Notes under the pieces: model-generated
The model's database searches: none
The model's input: the letters and a program-made list of their open reading frames with translations, nothing else
What the model was told of the DNA's origin: nothing
Made by a program: the position numbers and the translations under genes
Source: Idiomarina piscisalsi
GTDB lineage: Bacteria > Pseudomonadota > Gammaproteobacteria > Enterobacterales > Alteromonadaceae
Direction: 5' to 3'
Assembly: GCF_003987095.1 (NCBI RefSeq)
Contig: NZ_PIQA01000004.1
Coordinates: 1 to 64,000 of the forward strand
DNA: 64,000 nucleotides
Shown: positions 26,174-39,693 of the stretch, one piece after another
How the letters are laid out: the number at the start of each line of letters is the position of its first letter
Numbering within the stretch: position 1 is the stretch's first letter

Positions 26174-27049
26174 TTAATGATCACGACAGGCTTCGTCCGG
26201 ATACTCCAGCTCTATGGTTGTATGAGCTAATTCAAACTCGGCCAATTGTTCTGATATCTTTTCTTTTAACACCGCTCTCTCGGTGCTGGTTAACTCCTTT
26301 GATACCACAATATGTGCTGTTAATACATGCCGTTCGCCATCGAGCGACCAAAAATGTAAATGGTGTGCGTTATCGACTAAATCCAACGCCACCAACTTTT
26401 TATGGATTTGCTGATAAACCTGCGGGTCAGGGGAAGCCTGAACAAATAACTTAATAGTGGATCCTAAATGTCGTACCACGTTCACTAAAATAAACAGGGT
26501 AAACGCAATAGACAATAAAGGATCTAAAATAGGCCAGTCGACAAACAGTAAGACAATAGAGACAACCAGCACTGCAAGCCAACCGAGAACATCTTCCAGC
26601 AAATGCCAGTTCAATACCCGTTCATTAAGTGACTGACCTTTCGAGAGTTTGAATGCCGCATAACCGTTCACAATAACGCCAAATACGGCCAGCAAAGCCA
26701 TGCCTTCAGCCATAGGCATAACCGGATTCCACAGCCGTGGAATCGCCTCAAACAGAATCCAAATGGAACCTACTGTAAGAATAACCGCATTAATAAAGGC
26801 GCCGACTAAGGAGAGACGACGGTAACCATAAGTAAAGGTATTGGTCGCGTCTTTGCGACTGAATTTATCCAGCAACCAGGCCATACCGATAGAGATACTG
26901 TCACCTAAGTCATGAACCGCATCGGCAAGTATCGCGGTACTGTTGGTGAGCACTCCGCCAATAAATTCGATAACTGTGAAGCACAAGTTTAAGAAGAACG
27001 CCCAGCCAATGCGCTCTGAAGCCGTATCATGATGATGGTGGTGATGCAT
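26174..27049 (-). CDS. cation diffusion facilitator metal efflux transporter
   Basis: A 291-residue CDF protein. It opens with a run of six histidines and has six transmembrane helices (about 12-205). The metal-site motif is ADAVHDLGDS in helix II; the helix V segment contains LLSI with DPLL. The C-terminal cytoplasmic domain has HHLHFWSLDGE. It should export zinc or another divalent metal by proton exchange. AGGAG sits four bases before the ATG. The adjacent upstream permease is also His-rich, suggesting one metal-related operon. Confidence 0.88.
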   Translation of the reverse strand: MHHHHHHDTASERIGWAFFLNLCFTVIEFIGGVLTNSTAILADAVHDLGDSISIGMAWLLDKFSRKDATNTFTYGYRRLSLVGAFINAVILTVGSIWILFEAIPRLWNPVMPMAEGMALLAVFGVIVNGYAAFKLSKGQSLNERVLNWHLLEDVLGWLAVLVVSIVLLFVDWPILDPLLSIAFTLFILVNVVRHLGSTIKLFVQASPDPQVYQQIHKKLVALDLVDNAHHLHFWSLDGERHVLTAHIVVSKELTSTERAVLKEKISEQLAEFELAHTTIELEYPDEACRDH

Positions 27050-27089
27050 AGTGCTCCTAACTTAACAATTCTTTGTACTAATAAGACTC

Positions 27090-28301
27090 TCAAATAGTAT
27101 AAGCAATCATACCGCCTGCTAGCCAAAGAACACTCACTACGCATAATGTATTCATTACTTTATCCCCAACAGACGACCCGCCATGGTCATGATGATGGTG
27201 GTGCTCATGCTCTTTTTGTTTCTTACGCCAAAGTACAACCATGACAGCGCTAAGTAGTAAGAAAATAACATTCAGAACAAAACCATAATTGAGTTTGAAG
27301 TGTTCTTGCTTAGCCGGTGAGGACCATTGAGACGCATCGGGTAAGGCATCAAAGGCCAACAATCCGTAATGCATAGCAAGAGACGCCGCTACCAGGCAAA
27401 TAAAAAGCATTAATGCAATGTACAGAGCCATTTTCCAACCATAGTAGCGCGCATTAATTTTCAGCACTGGCAGGACAATTAAATCAGAGAAAATGAATGC
27501 CATAACACCCGCAAAAGCGACACCTTCACCAAAAAGCACCGCCGCCAATGGAATGTTCCCCATGGAACCTATAAAAGTAAAAAACGCGGCAATAGGACCT
27601 ACAGCAGCCTGTTGCAATAATGACCAGAAACCTGGCTCGCCTTGAGTCCCCACACCAATAAATAGCCATTCAAAAAACGCACTGGGAACAAAGGCAGAAA
27701 TAACGCCGGCAACGGTAAAACCAATAAGTACGTCTTTCCAAACCATCTGCCATTCCATTACGTATTTTTGGCCGACCTTTTGCCAGGTATCCTTACTGAA
27801 AAGATCCGATAATGTGCTCTCGTGTTGATGTTCCTCGTCTTCTTCGTCCTCTTTTCGCGCGTTCTTAATCAGGTTTTGAGGGTTAGTTAACGTAATAAAG
27901 AGCCAGACGAATAGGATCAGCAACAACCCGCCAACGTATTCACCAACGACAAATTGCCAGCCTAGAAATATTGAAATAACAAAACCCAGCTCAATAACCA
28001 AGTTGGTAGAAGCCAGCATAAACGCCATAGACGCACTGAACGCCGCGCCTTTGTTAAATAAAGCTCTGGTGGTTGAAAGTGCTGCGAAGCTGCAAGAACT
28101 AGAGATAAAACCAAAGAAGGTACCCAGCGACACAGACTTTAAGTCATTACCGCCCATCGCCTTGCGCATGCGCCGCTTAGTAATAAGCACTTGGATTAAG
28201 CTACTGATCAAATAACCTAATACAAACGCCCATAACGCCATCCAGAAAAAACCAAGGCTCGTGTACGCCGATTCGCCCCATAGTGATATGAAGTTATCCA
28301 T
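27090..28301 (-). CDS. permease of the ArsP/YraQ (DUF318) type with His-rich loop
   Basis: A 403-residue polytopic membrane protein with about ten hydrophobic helices. Two related halves carry the family GxxSSSCSFAAL and NIPLAAVLFGEGVAF segments. A cytoplasmic loop has an acidic-histidine run (EDEEHQHE), and the C-terminal loop has EHEHHHHHDHGG. Family members export metals or organoarsenicals, and the histidines hint at a divalent metal. The start is placed at ATG 28301 because the next in-frame start, 28349, lies upstream of the glmS terminator hairpin. The CDF transporter follows. Confidence 0.82.
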   Translation of the reverse strand: MDNFISLWGESAYTSLGFFWMALWAFVLGYLISSLIQVLITKRRMRKAMGGNDLKSVSLGTFFGFISSSCSFAALSTTRALFNKGAAFSASMAFMLASTNLVIELGFVISIFLGWQFVVGEYVGGLLLILFVWLFITLTNPQNLIKNARKEDEEDEEHQHESTLSDLFSKDTWQKVGQKYVMEWQMVWKDVLIGFTVAGVISAFVPSAFFEWLFIGVGTQGEPGFWSLLQQAAVGPIAAFFTFIGSMGNIPLAAVLFGEGVAFAGVMAFIFSDLIVLPVLKINARYYGWKMALYIALMLFICLVAASLAMHYGLLAFDALPDASQWSSPAKQEHFKLNYGFVLNVIFLLLSAVMVVLWRKKQKEHEHHHHHDHGGSSVGDKVMNTLCVVSVLWLAGGMIAYTI

Positions 28302-28312
28302 AAAAGTCCCAT

Positions 28313-28345
28313 AAAAAAACCCAACCACCTCAAGGTAGTTGGGTT
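28313..28345 (-). terminator. rho-independent terminator of glmU-glmS
   Basis: AACCCAACCACC and GGTAGTTGGGTT form a strong stem (about 28319-28345). On the minus strand it is followed by a run of seven U residues (28313-28319). It ends only a dozen bases before the start of the downstream permease gene. Confidence 0.88.
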
Positions 28346-28396
28346 TCACTAAAAGATCAAATAACCTTTTAAAATATAGCTTTATAAATCAATATC

Positions 28397-30229
28397 TTAC
28401 TCAACAGTAACTGACTTGGCCAAGTTCCTGGGTTGGTCCACATCGGTACCTTTTATCAGAGCTACGTAATAGGACAGCAGCTGCAACGGAACGGTGTAAA
28501 CAATAGGCGCTATCACTTCGTCACAGTGACAAACGTTCAACACGTTCATTGTATCATCACTCTTGAAGTGGGCGTTTTTATCAGCAAAAACGTACATCAA
28601 ACCGCCACGGGCGCGAACTTCTTCCACGTTCGACTTCAGCTTTTCCAGTAAATCGTTGTTTGGTGCCACGACAATAACTGGCATTTCTTCGTCAATAAGT
28701 GCCAGTGGGCCGTGCTTTAACTCACCAGCAGCATAGGCTTCTGCATGAATGTAAGAAATTTCTTTCAGTTTTAAAGCGCCTTCCATAGCAATAGGGTATT
28801 GGTTACCACGTCCGAGGAACAGGCTGTGGTCTTTGTTGGCAAAGTCCTGAGCCAGCTCTTCAATTTCATCGGCTAATGCCACCGCTTCTTCCAGCTTAGT
28901 TGGCAAGGCTTGCAGTGCATGAACAACGGCCTCTTGCTGCTGCTCTGGCATGCCGCGATATTTGCCAATACCTAATGTCAGCATTAATAGACCGGTAAGC
29001 TGGGTTGTGAAAGCTTTGGTAGACGCCACGCCAATTTCCGCACCAGCGCGGGTCAAAAAGGCCAGGTCCGATTCGCGCACCATAGACGACGAGCCCACAT
29101 TACAAATGGTCAGGCTGCCTTTATAACCAAGCTCTTTCGACAAACGCAGTGCCGCCAAAGTATCCGCTGTTTCACCACTTTGAGAAATGGTGACCAGCAA
29201 GCTGTTAGGGTGAACATAAGACTTGCGATAACGAAACTCTGAAGCAATTTCGATATTGCATGACACATTCGCCATAGATTCCAGCCAGTAGCGGGCAACC
29301 ATACCTGCATGGTAACTGGTACCACAGGCAACAATTTGCACATGCTCAATGTCTTTTAAAATCTCCGCTGCATTTTCACCAAAAGCATTATCCAGTACGG
29401 TAGTTTCCGACAAACGACCTTCCAGCGTATTACGAACGGCTATTGGCTGTTCGTAAATTTCTTTCAGCATGAAGTGGCGATACTGGCCTTTACCACCGGC
29501 GTCATAGCTGACATCAGACTCGACCACTTCGCGTTCTACCGAATTGCCTTCTGTATCGTAAATGGCAATATCTGTGCGATTAATGTCCGCAACATCGCCT
29601 TCTTCCAGGTAAATAAACTGGCGAGTAACCGGTAATAAGGCCAACTGATCAGAGGCGACAAAGTTTTCACCAATACCGACACCGATAACCAATGGACTGC
29701 CAGAGCGAGCAACGACTAGACGTTCAGGATGTTTAGTATCCATAACAACCGTGCCATAAGCGCCTTCTAACTGACGAACAGCCGATTGAACCGCATCTAA
29801 CAAATCACCCTTTGTTTTGCGCTCGTGATGAATTAAGTGAGCGATTACTTCGGTGTCAGTCTGCGAGTTAAAAACATAACCTTCGGCTTTAAGCTCTTCT
29901 CGCAGGCGTTCATGATTTTCAATAATGCCGTTATGCACTACGGCAATTTCATCCTCAGAGCGGTGAGGGTGGGCGTTTGCTTCCGTTACACCACCGTGTG
30001 TTGCCCAGCGTGTGTGCGCAATGCCTATAGTACCGTCCAGTGGGTTCTGCGCTATCGCATCTTTCAGCTCCTGGACTTTACCGGTTCGTCTAACACTCTT
30101 TAATTCGTTATTGGCATCAATGACAGCAACGCCTGCTGAGTCATAGCCTCTGTATTCAAGACGTTTAAGACCTTCCAACAAAATACCGGCGACACGGCGT
30201 TCTGATGTTGCACCTACTATACCGCACAT
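28397..30229 (-). CDS. glmS: glutamine-fructose-6-phosphate aminotransferase GlmS
   Basis: A 610-residue enzyme matching the Escherichia length (609). The N-terminal Ntn-hydrolase glutaminase begins with the catalytic Cys of CGIVGA. Two SIS isomerase domains follow ([11 protein letters not shown] and [18 protein letters not shown] motifs), with the conserved C-terminal AKSVTVE. It makes glucosamine-6-phosphate, the first step to UDP-GlcNAc for peptidoglycan and LPS. It follows glmU by three bases and lies downstream of the atp operon, as in enterobacteria. Confidence 0.98.
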   Translation of the reverse strand: MCGIVGATSERRVAGILLEGLKRLEYRGYDSAGVAVIDANNELKSVRRTGKVQELKDAIAQNPLDGTIGIAHTRWATHGGVTEANAHPHRSEDEIAVVHNGIIENHERLREELKAEGYVFNSQTDTEVIAHLIHHERKTKGDLLDAVQSAVRQLEGAYGTVVMDTKHPERLVVARSGSPLVIGVGIGENFVASDQLALLPVTRQFIYLEEGDVADINRTDIAIYDTEGNSVEREVVESDVSYDAGGKGQYRHFMLKEIYEQPIAVRNTLEGRLSETTVLDNAFGENAAEILKDIEHVQIVACGTSYHAGMVARYWLESMANVSCNIEIASEFRYRKSYVHPNSLLVTISQSGETADTLAALRLSKELGYKGSLTICNVGSSSMVRESDLAFLTRAGAEIGVASTKAFTTQLTGLLMLTLGIGKYRGMPEQQQEAVVHALQALPTKLEEAVALADEIEELAQDFANKDHSLFLGRGNQYPIAMEGALKLKEISYIHAEAYAAGELKHGPLALIDEEMPVIVVAPNNDLLEKLKSNVEEVRARGGLMYVFADKNAHFKSDDTMNVLNVCHCDEVIAPIVYTVPLQLLSYYVALIKGTDVDQPRNLAKSVTVE

Positions 30230-30232
30230 AAC

Positions 30233-31606
30233 TTAACTTCCTTTTTTCTGAGGGCGTTGCCAGCCACTGATATTACGCTGTTTTCCACGTGCTACCGCAA
30301 GTTCTTCATCGGCCACTTCTCGGGTCACTACCGAGCCGGCCCCAACGGTTGCATTGTTACCTATTTTTACTGGCGCAACCAACGAGCTGTTAGAGCCAAT
30401 AAAGGCTCCGTTACCTATTTCCGTCAGGAATTTATTAACACCGTCGTAATTACAGGTAATGGTTCCGGCACCAATATTGGCGTACTCGCCAACTTGAGCG
30501 TCGCCCAGATAGGTTAAATGGCTTGCTTTGGAGCCTCTACCTAAGCGACTTTTCTTCATTTCAACAAAGTTTCCGACCTGCGCTTCATCGGCAAGTTCCG
30601 CGCCTGGGCGCAAGCGAGCAAACGGGCCAACTTTACAGTTTTTCGCTACCGTCGCACCTTCGATGTGTGAATTAGCACGAATAACCGTGTTGTCGCCAAT
30701 GATTGCGTCTTTAATCACACAGTTAGGCTCTACCGTCACGTTATTACCAATAGTGACATCACCTTCAATAACCACGTTTATATCGAAAGTAACGTCGTTA
30801 CCGACAGTAAGTTTACCGCGACAATCAAAACGAGCCGGGTCAATTAAGGTAACGCCCTGTGTCATTAATTCATCAGCCTGACGACGTTGAAACGCACGCT
30901 CCAGCTGCGCTAATTGTTGACGGTTATTCGCTCCTTCAACTTCATAGGTCGCATCGGGTTGCGCAGTAGCAATTGTCACGCCTTGTTCAGCGGCCATAGC
31001 AACAATGTCAGTCAGATAATATTCTTTCTGGGCATTGTCGTTACTTAAGTTCTCTAGCCACGCTTTAAGCTTAGCGCCATCGGCAATCATAATGCCGGTG
31101 TTCACTTCCTGAATAGCGAGTTGCCCGGCATTTGCGTCTTTTTGTTCGACAATGCCGGTCACTTGTTTATCTGAATTTCTGACGATACGACCGTAACCGT
31201 TAGGATCGTCGAGAGTCATGGTTAGAAGACCTAACTCTGTCGTCTGGGTGGCAGTTAAAAGTTTAATTAAGGTCGACTCGGTTAATAGCGGCACATCACC
31301 GTACAAAATAACGACTTTTTCATCGTCTTTTAAGTAAGGGATGACTTGCTGAACTGCGTGTCCCGTGCCCAGTTGTTCGCGTTGCTCTACCCAGGTTAAG
31401 TCATCTCCCTGAATTGTGTTCTGTAGCTGCTCACCACCATGGCCGTATATTAGGTTTATTGCTTCAGGCTTTAACGAACGAGCCGTGTCTATTACATGCT
31501 CTACCATTGGCTTATTCGCTACTTTATGCAGCACTTTAGGCAAGTCTGAGCGCATTCTGGTTCCTTTACCAGCCGCCAGAATCACAACGCGTAACTTCAT
31601 AGTCAT
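30233..31606 (-). CDS. glmU: bifunctional GlmU (GlcN-1-P acetyltransferase / GlcNAc-1-P uridyltransferase)
   Basis: A 457-residue enzyme. The N-terminal nucleotidyltransferase has [18 protein letters not shown], and YGDVPLL supplies the metal aspartate. The C-terminal left-handed beta-helix has hexapeptide repeats and acetyltransferase residues (FVEMKKS, CNYDG). It makes UDP-GlcNAc in two steps. An ATG two codons downstream (31600) is an alternative start; AAGGA lies four bases before 31606. It is coupled to glmS and separated from atpC by a strong terminator. Confidence 0.98.
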   Translation of the reverse strand: MTMKLRVVILAAGKGTRMRSDLPKVLHKVANKPMVEHVIDTARSLKPEAINLIYGHGGEQLQNTIQGDDLTWVEQREQLGTGHAVQQVIPYLKDDEKVVILYGDVPLLTESTLIKLLTATQTTELGLLTMTLDDPNGYGRIVRNSDKQVTGIVEQKDANAGQLAIQEVNTGIMIADGAKLKAWLENLSNDNAQKEYYLTDIVAMAAEQGVTIATAQPDATYEVEGANNRQQLAQLERAFQRRQADELMTQGVTLIDPARFDCRGKLTVGNDVTFDINVVIEGDVTIGNNVTVEPNCVIKDAIIGDNTVIRANSHIEGATVAKNCKVGPFARLRPGAELADEAQVGNFVEMKKSRLGRGSKASHLTYLGDAQVGEYANIGAGTITCNYDGVNKFLTEIGNGAFIGSNSSLVAPVKIGNNATVGAGSVVTREVADEELAVARGKQRNISGWQRPQKKGS

Positions 31607-31647
31607 CGAGTCCTTAATAAAACGTTCATAACCCGCATTGTAACGAC

Positions 31648-31683
31648 AAAAAAGGCCTTGTTGTACTCACAACAAGGCCTTTT
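31648..31683 (-). terminator. rho-independent terminator of the atp operon
   Basis: AAAAGGCCTTGTTG pairs with CAACAAGGCCTTTT (31650-31663 with 31670-31683). It is a 14-bp stem with a 6-base loop and an A run on the plus strand that reads as U on the minus transcript. It may also work in the opposite direction. Confidence 0.9.
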
Positions 31684-31702
31684 ACAGGTTATATACAAAC
31701 TT

Positions 31703-32119
31703 TTAGCGTCTAAGCTTACGAATAACCTCAAGCTGAGCCAGCGCACGTGACAATTCAGCAATTGCTTCTGCGTAGGTGACATCGGCACCTGAATCGGCAA
31801 TAGCTTCTTCTGCACGTTTTTTCGCAGCTTCTGCGGCTTGTTCGTCCAGTTCGTCACCACGTACTGCTACGTCAGCAAGTACAATGACGTGACCCGGTTG
31901 AACTTCTAAAACACCGCCAGCGACATACATAAGCTCTTCATCACCTGCTTCACTGACATAACGCACCATACCTGGCTTAATTTTTGTCAGTAGAGGTGCG
32001 TGACCCGGGTAAATACCCAACTCACCTTCGCTACCAGAAACCTGAACCGTTTGTACTGCGCCGGAGAAAAGTTTTTCTTCAGCGCTAACAACGTCCAGAG
32101 TTAATGTCTGTGTGGCCAT
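31703..32119 (-). CDS. atpC: ATP synthase epsilon subunit
   Basis: A 138-residue F1 epsilon subunit. The N-terminal beta-sandwich has the [14 protein letters not shown] signature and the C-terminal helical hairpin lies in about residues 90-138. It links the rotor to c-ring rotation and inhibits ATP hydrolysis. It is the last gene of atpIBEFHAGDC, followed by a strong terminator. Confidence 0.98.
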   Translation of the reverse strand: MATQTLTLDVVSAEEKLFSGAVQTVQVSGSEGELGIYPGHAPLLTKIKPGMVRYVSEAGDEELMYVAGGVLEVQPGHVIVLADVAVRGDELDEQAAEAAKKRAEEAIADSGADVTYAEAIAELSRALAQLEVIRKLRR

Positions 32120-32136
32120 TTAAACCTCCAGATTGG

Positions 32137-33540
<1,404 letters not shown>

Positions 33541-33564
33541 TCAATTCTTTTTACCGTTGCCGCG

Positions 33565-34428
33565 TTATACCGCTTCGGCGCCGGATACGATTTCCGAAAT
33601 TTCTTGCGTAATTGCTGCCTGACGCGCCTTGTTGTACTGCAATTGCAGCTGATCGATAAGATCTTCGGCGTTGTCCGTTGCGGCTTTCATCGCAATCATC
33701 CGTGCGGCTTGCTCGCTTGCAAAGTTATCTACGACGCCTTGGTACACCTGCATTTCTACAAAGCGGCGAATAAGCGTATCTAAGATACTTTCAGGATTCG
33801 GTTCATACAGGTAGTCCCAGCTGCCTGTTTGTACATCATCTTCCGAACCTGTTTGCGGCAATGGCAACAATTGATGAATGGTCGGCTCTTGGGTCATCGT
33901 ATTCACAAACTTGTTGAATACAACGTACAAGCGATCGATTTTGCCTTCTTCGTAGGCATCCAACATGACTTGGATAGAACCGGTAATTTCTTTCAGCTCA
34001 GGCTTTTCACCCATGCCTGATACTTGCGCCTGCAATTTACCAAAGCGCTTAAAGAATCCAGTTCCTTTACTGCCTATTGCAGCAAAATCAGCTTCTACAC
34101 CTTGCTCTTTCCACTCATTTGCGTGCTTAACGACTTTTTTGAACTCATTACCGTTCAAGCCGCCACACAAACCACGGTCGGTAGAAATCACAATATAACC
34201 CACGCGTTTTACCTGGCGTTCTTCCATAAATGGATGACGATATTCCAGATTACCGCGTGCCACATGACCAATCACCTTGCGAATGGTTTCAGCGTATGGG
34301 CGACTTGCTTCCATACGTTCCTGCGCCTTTTTCATTTTAGACGCAGCCACCATTTCCATAGCGCTGGTGATCTTCTGAGTATTACCGATACTCGAGATCT
34401 GAGTTTTTATCTCTTTACCGCTGGCCAT
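33565..34428 (-). CDS. atpG: ATP synthase gamma subunit
   Basis: A 287-residue central stalk subunit. Long N- and C-terminal helices form the coiled coil ([31 protein letters not shown] and the [15 protein letters not shown] end). The middle domain has [11 protein letters not shown]. It rotates inside the alpha3beta3 hexamer. It lies between atpA and atpD in standard order. Confidence 0.98.
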   Translation of the reverse strand: MASGKEIKTQISSIGNTQKITSAMEMVAASKMKKAQERMEASRPYAETIRKVIGHVARGNLEYRHPFMEERQVKRVGYIVISTDRGLCGGLNGNEFKKVVKHANEWKEQGVEADFAAIGSKGTGFFKRFGKLQAQVSGMGEKPELKEITGSIQVMLDAYEEGKIDRLYVVFNKFVNTMTQEPTIHQLLPLPQTGSEDDVQTGSWDYLYEPNPESILDTLIRRFVEMQVYQGVVDNFASEQAARMIAMKAATDNAEDLIDQLQLQYNKARQAAITQEISEIVSGAEAV

Positions 34429-34485
34429 GACGATTCTCCTGTTAACTCAACGACAAATGGCCGCAAATAGGGCGGCCACGTTCGA

Positions 34486-36027
34486 TTACCACGATTGCGT
34501 CTGCTTGAATTTCTCAAGCGCCGCTTTCAACTGGGCGTCGATGTCGTCGTTATAGTTGCCAGTTTTATCAATCTCAGCCATTAGGTCGGCGTATTCACTC
34601 GCCATGAAAGATTGCAGAGACTCTTCAAAATCCATGATCTTGTCGACAGCAACGTCTTTCAGGAAGCCTTTTTCAACGGCGTAAATTGATACAGCCATTT
34701 GAGCAACGCTCATTGGCTTGTACTGTTTCTGTTTCATCAGTTCGGTAACACGTTGACCGTGCTCCAACTGCTCGCGAGTAGACTCATCAAGGTCAGATGC
34801 GAACTGAGCGAAAGCCGCCAATTCACGGTACTGAGCAAGAGCAAGACGGATACCGCCACCCAGTTTCTTGATGATTTTGGTCTGTGCTGAACCACCGACA
34901 CGAGAAACCGAAACACCCGCGTTAACTGCAGGACGAATACCTGAGTTAAATAAGTCAGTTTCTAAGAAGATCTGACCATCGGTGATTGAGATTACGTTAG
35001 TTGGTACGAACGCAGAAACGTCACCCGCTTGGGTTTCAATGATAGGTAACGCAGTCAATGAACCGGTTTGACCTTTCACTTTACCGTCGGTGTGTTTTTC
35101 AACGTAGTCGGCGTTTACACGCGCAGCACGCTCAAGCAGACGAGAGTGAAGATAGAAAACATCACCCGGGAATGCTTCACGACCTGGTGGACGACGCAGC
35201 AACAATGAAATCTGACGATAAGCAACAGCTTGCTTAGACAGATCATCGTATACGATAAGAGCGTCTTCGCCGCGATCACGGAAGAACTCACCCATTGTAC
35301 AACCTGAGTAGGCTGCCAGGTATTGCAGTGCTGCTGATTCAGAAGCAGAAGCCGCAACTACAATGGTGTTTTCCATTGCGCCGTGCTCTTCCAGCTTACG
35401 AACAACTGCAGAAATAGTGGAGTTTTTCTGACCGATAGCAACGTAAACACACTTAATACCAGAGTTTTTCTGGTTAATGATAGCGTCAACGGCTAATGCA
35501 GTTTTACCGGTTTGGCGGTCACCGATGATAAGCTCACGCTGACCACGACCAACTGGAATCATCGAGTCAATTGATTTGTAACCAGTTTGTACTGGTTGAT
35601 CAACAGATTGACGCTCGATAACGCCCGGTGCGATTTTCTCAACCGGCTCATAGCCGTCTGCTTCGATAGGGCCTTTACCATCGATAGGCTGGCCTAGCGT
35701 GTTAACCACACGACCTAACAGTTTATCGCCAACCGGAACTTCCAGGATACGACCGGTCGATTTTACTTTGGTGCCTTCTTGCAAATCTGCATATGGGCCC
35801 ATAACAACCGCACCAACCGAATCACGTTCAAGGTTCAATGCGATAGCGTAACGATTACCAGGTAGCTCAATCATTTCACCTTGCAGACAGTCTGCAAGTC
35901 CGTGAACACGAATGATACCGTCTTGAACAGACATGATGGTACCTTCGTTGCGAGCTTCGCTGGTGACTTCGAACTTCTCAATTCGCTGTTTGATCAGTTC
36001 TGCGATTTCATTTGAATTCAATTGCAT
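34486..36027 (-). CDS. atpA: ATP synthase alpha subunit
   Basis: A 513-residue non-catalytic nucleotide-binding F1 subunit, the same length as in Escherichia with the standard [16 protein letters not shown] start. Walker A is [10 protein letters not shown]; the signature [14 protein letters not shown] is present. A TTG two codons upstream is possible but gives no conserved residues. It follows atpH by 14 bases. Confidence 0.99.
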   Translation of the reverse strand: MQLNSNEIAELIKQRIEKFEVTSEARNEGTIMSVQDGIIRVHGLADCLQGEMIELPGNRYAIALNLERDSVGAVVMGPYADLQEGTKVKSTGRILEVPVGDKLLGRVVNTLGQPIDGKGPIEADGYEPVEKIAPGVIERQSVDQPVQTGYKSIDSMIPVGRGQRELIIGDRQTGKTALAVDAIINQKNSGIKCVYVAIGQKNSTISAVVRKLEEHGAMENTIVVAASASESAALQYLAAYSGCTMGEFFRDRGEDALIVYDDLSKQAVAYRQISLLLRRPPGREAFPGDVFYLHSRLLERAARVNADYVEKHTDGKVKGQTGSLTALPIIETQAGDVSAFVPTNVISITDGQIFLETDLFNSGIRPAVNAGVSVSRVGGSAQTKIIKKLGGGIRLALAQYRELAAFAQFASDLDESTREQLEHGQRVTELMKQKQYKPMSVAQMAVSIYAVEKGFLKDVAVDKIMDFEESLQSFMASEYADLMAEIDKTGNYNDDIDAQLKAALEKFKQTQSW

Positions 36028-36041
36028 GCTCAAGTCCCCAA

Positions 36042-36575
36042 TTAGGATTGCAGTGCGGTGGCAAGTCTATCGAGCTTGCCACGCAAGGTGCCATCGATAA
36101 CGGTGTCACCTGCTTCAATTACCAGTCCACCAATGATGGACTTATCAACACTGCAGTTCAGCTTAATTTTGCGTTGCAGACGTTTTTCCAGTGCTTTGCT
36201 TAACTCTGTTTGCTGAGCTTTCAGCAAACGAGTGGCTGATTTGACATCGACAGTGACTTCTTTGTCATATTCTGCACGAAACGCCTGATAAAGCTCACTA
36301 ACCGCCGGAAGTGCCGGTAAACGTTCGTTTTCCGCCATAACCTTCAGGAAGTTTTTAACGTTTTCGTCGATTTCATCGCCGCAAACACCTAAAAATACTT
36401 CCGTGGTTTTCCCAACAGTCGCAGAGCTGCTCAAGAAAGACGCGATAATGTCATCTTGTGCTACCGCGGCAGCAAAAGAGAGCGTTTCGTCCCATTTATC
36501 AAGCGCTCCTTGTTCCAAAGCAAAATCAAAAGCTGCTTTAGCGTAGGGGCGAGCGACCGTAGTCAATTCTGACAT
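36042..36575 (-). CDS. atpH: ATP synthase delta subunit
   Basis: A 177-residue peripheral stalk subunit with the N-terminal [16 protein letters not shown] helix. The C-terminal signature is [25 protein letters not shown]. It joins F1 to the b-subunit stalk. The gene order atpF-atpH-atpA is canonical. Confidence 0.98.
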   Translation of the reverse strand: MSELTTVARPYAKAAFDFALEQGALDKWDETLSFAAAVAQDDIIASFLSSSATVGKTTEVFLGVCGDEIDENVKNFLKVMAENERLPALPAVSELYQAFRAEYDKEVTVDVKSATRLLKAQQTELSKALEKRLQRKIKLNCSVDKSIIGGLVIEAGDTVIDGTLRGKLDRLATALQS

Positions 36576-36593
36576 AAGCTCTAAACCCCTTTA

Positions 36594-37064
36594 TTAAAGT
36601 TCAGCGACCAGTTTTTCAACAATGTCACTGTGAGCGTCTTTATCAATTTCACGCTCGATGATTTTCTGAGCCCCTGTTACTGCAAGAACAGCAACTTGCT
36701 TACGCAGCTCTTCACGAGCGCGATTACGCTCAGCAGTCACTTCTTCGTGACCAGACGCAACGATTTTTTCACGTTCTTCGTGACCACGTTGAGTTTCTTC
36801 CTCAACGATTTTAGCGCCACGCTTTTTCGCCTGTTCAACGATTTCAGCTGCCTGCTGTTTCGCTTCTTTTAACTGCTCAGCAATTTCTTCCTGGGCTTTT
36901 TCTAAATCTTTTTGAGCGCGTTCGCCCGCATTTAGACCGTCAGCAATTTTCTTCTGACGCTCTTCGATAGCATTGATGATCGGTGGCCACACGAATTTCA
37001 TGCAGAACCACACGAACACGATGAACGCGATCGTTTGTCCAATTAGAGTTGCGTTGATATCCAC
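36594..37064 (-). CDS. atpF: ATP synthase b subunit
   Basis: A 156-residue stator subunit, as in Escherichia. One N-terminal transmembrane helix (about residues 5-25, [23 protein letters not shown]) is followed by a long charged coiled coil (40-150) that dimerises and holds F1 against rotation. Confidence 0.98.
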   Translation of the reverse strand: MDINATLIGQTIAFIVFVWFCMKFVWPPIINAIEERQKKIADGLNAGERAQKDLEKAQEEIAEQLKEAKQQAAEIVEQAKKRGAKIVEEETQRGHEEREKIVASGHEEVTAERNRAREELRKQVAVLAVTGAQKIIEREIDKDAHSDIVEKLVAEL

Positions 37065-37101
37065 AACGGACCTCCTTTATCTGGTGACCGTCGAATCGCG
37101 C

Positions 37102-37380
<279 letters not shown>

Positions 37381-37430
37381 TTAAAGTTAAAAAGTAAAAC
37401 AAAAACTTTTCAGTTAAAACGTATTAAAAC

Positions 37431-38240
<810 letters not shown>

Positions 38241-38627
38241 TTACGTTGATTTTAAATACAAAATTGGTGCAATCCACTGCATGATGACGGTAATGATAAA
38301 GCCCGTTAACAACCACACAGGATTAAAATTTGTTACCAGCAACGCTAATACGAGTAGCACTGCCGTTAAAATTAACTTTACGCCTTCACCCACAAAAAAA
38401 CTCTGGACGACTTTTTTATTCGCTCTTGCCCCTGCATGGCGAAACGCAATGACTGCAAATAGAGCGTTGGGTATTACCGCTGACAGCCCACCAGATAAAA
38501 CGCCGAGGCCTGACTGTAAGCTAAAAATTGTTATCGTGACTAATGATGCAACCAGCAACACCACAAATTGTGTTGCAACGATTTTTCCTGCCAGTTGTTT
38601 GCCTACCGCATTCAATGCCTGTGTCAC
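38241..38627 (-). CDS. atpI: ATP synthase assembly protein AtpI
   Basis: A 128-residue protein with four predicted membrane helices, the usual first gene of gammaproteobacterial atp operons. It helps c-ring assembly and is not strictly essential in studied species. The QSGLGVLSGGLSAVIPNALFA stretch is typical. Confidence 0.9.
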   Translation of the reverse strand: MTQALNAVGKQLAGKIVATQFVVLLVASLVTITIFSLQSGLGVLSGGLSAVIPNALFAVIAFRHAGARANKKVVQSFFVGEGVKLILTAVLLVLALLVTNFNPVWLLTGFIITVIMQWIAPILYLKST

Positions 38628-38694
38628 GATGAAAACCTTTTAACTGGCGGCTCTTGTTGCACAGCTTTTAGACAGCTGTAATGAAACTGGCGCT

Positions 38695-38722
38695 AGTATA
38701 AAGATCTACCCCGAAATTGCAA
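38695..38722 (-). promoter_or_regulatory. probable sigma-70 promoter of the atp operon
   Basis: On the minus strand TTGCAA (38717-38722) and TATACT (38695-38700) are separated by 16 bases, 67 bases before the atpI start. It lies in the 169-bp gap between parB and atpI, which holds no gene. Confidence 0.5.
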
Positions 38723-38796
38723 ACAAATTTGGCTGTAGGCGTTGTTTTCTATGCCATTTAACAAAAGTTCTACACGTTTCAGTAAGATGCGGATTT

Positions 38797-39675
38797 TTAC
38801 TTGATGTGAGTCAGTATTCCGTCCAATTCATCAAGACTTGTATAGTTGATAACCAGTTTACCTTTACCTTTTCGACCATGATTGATTTGCACTTTCGCCC
38901 CAAGTGTTTCTGACAACTTGGTTTCTAAATGTTCAATATTCGCATCGGGTTCTGGTTTTTCAGGTTGTTTGGGTGGGTCGATAGTACGGCGGACTAATTT
39001 CTCAGCGTCCCGCACCGTCATATCTTTCGCTACAATTTGCTGCGCAACATCGGCTTGTTGTTCACCTTGCAAAGCAAGCAACAACTTAGCATGACCAAGT
39101 TCAATATCACCACGCTCTAAAAGTACTTTAACGCCATCTTCGAGGTTATTAAGCCGCAATAAATTGGTCACAGTCGTGCGCGACTTACCAACCGCCTGTG
39201 CGACATCTTGATGAGTCATTTGGAACTCATCGAGCAGCCGCTGTAATGCGGTCGCTTCTTCCATTGCGTTTAAATCTTCACGCTGAATGTTTTCAATCAA
39301 AGCTATAGCAACGGCAGCTTCATCGGGTACCTCTTTCACTAAGCAAGGTACCATATCAAGCTTCGCTAGTTGCGCAGCACGCCAGCGTCGTTCGCCAGCA
39401 ATAATTTCATATTCGTCTTTAGCGGTCGGGCGCACCACAATCGGCTGAATAATGCCTTGCGCTTTAACCGACGCCGCTAGGTCTTCCAGCGCTTCCGGTG
39501 ACATGTCTTTACGAGGTTGGTAGCGGCCCGGTTTCAGCTGCTCAATAGGCAGCTTTTGAAGTTCGCCTTTCGCTTCTTCAGAAACTTGTTCTGATGATTG
39601 ACGCTCAGAGTTTTGCTGGTTACTCGTTAAAAGCGCATCTAAACCGCGACCCAGTCCTCGTTTTTTTGCCGACAT
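38797..39675 (-). CDS. parB: chromosome partitioning protein ParB
   Basis: A 292-residue ParB/Spo0J protein. The N-terminal KKRGLGRGLDALL motif precedes the CTPase box GERRWRAAQ, and a central HTH (MTHQDVAQAVGKSRTTVTNLLRL) reads parS. The C-terminal part dimerises. It binds parS and spreads along the DNA by CTP-gated sliding. Two perfect parS sites are found 15 kb away inside recF. It is cotranscribed with parA. Confidence 0.97.
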   Translation of the reverse strand: MSAKKRGLGRGLDALLTSNQQNSERQSSEQVSEEAKGELQKLPIEQLKPGRYQPRKDMSPEALEDLAASVKAQGIIQPIVVRPTAKDEYEIIAGERRWRAAQLAKLDMVPCLVKEVPDEAAVAIALIENIQREDLNAMEEATALQRLLDEFQMTHQDVAQAVGKSRTTVTNLLRLNNLEDGVKVLLERGDIELGHAKLLLALQGEQQADVAQQIVAKDMTVRDAEKLVRRTIDPPKQPEKPEPDANIEHLETKLSETLGAKVQINHGRKGKGKLVINYTSLDELDGILTHIK

Positions 39676-39693
39676 GCTGAATAAATTCCCTTG

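Noticed and set aside
27000-27210. Short CAT/ATG-rich runs as possible microsatellite or CRISPR-like repeats
   Set aside because: They are the codons of the histidine runs in the CDF and permease proteins.
34024-34470. 148-codon plus-strand reading frame
   Set aside because: Antisense to atpG, which is certain.
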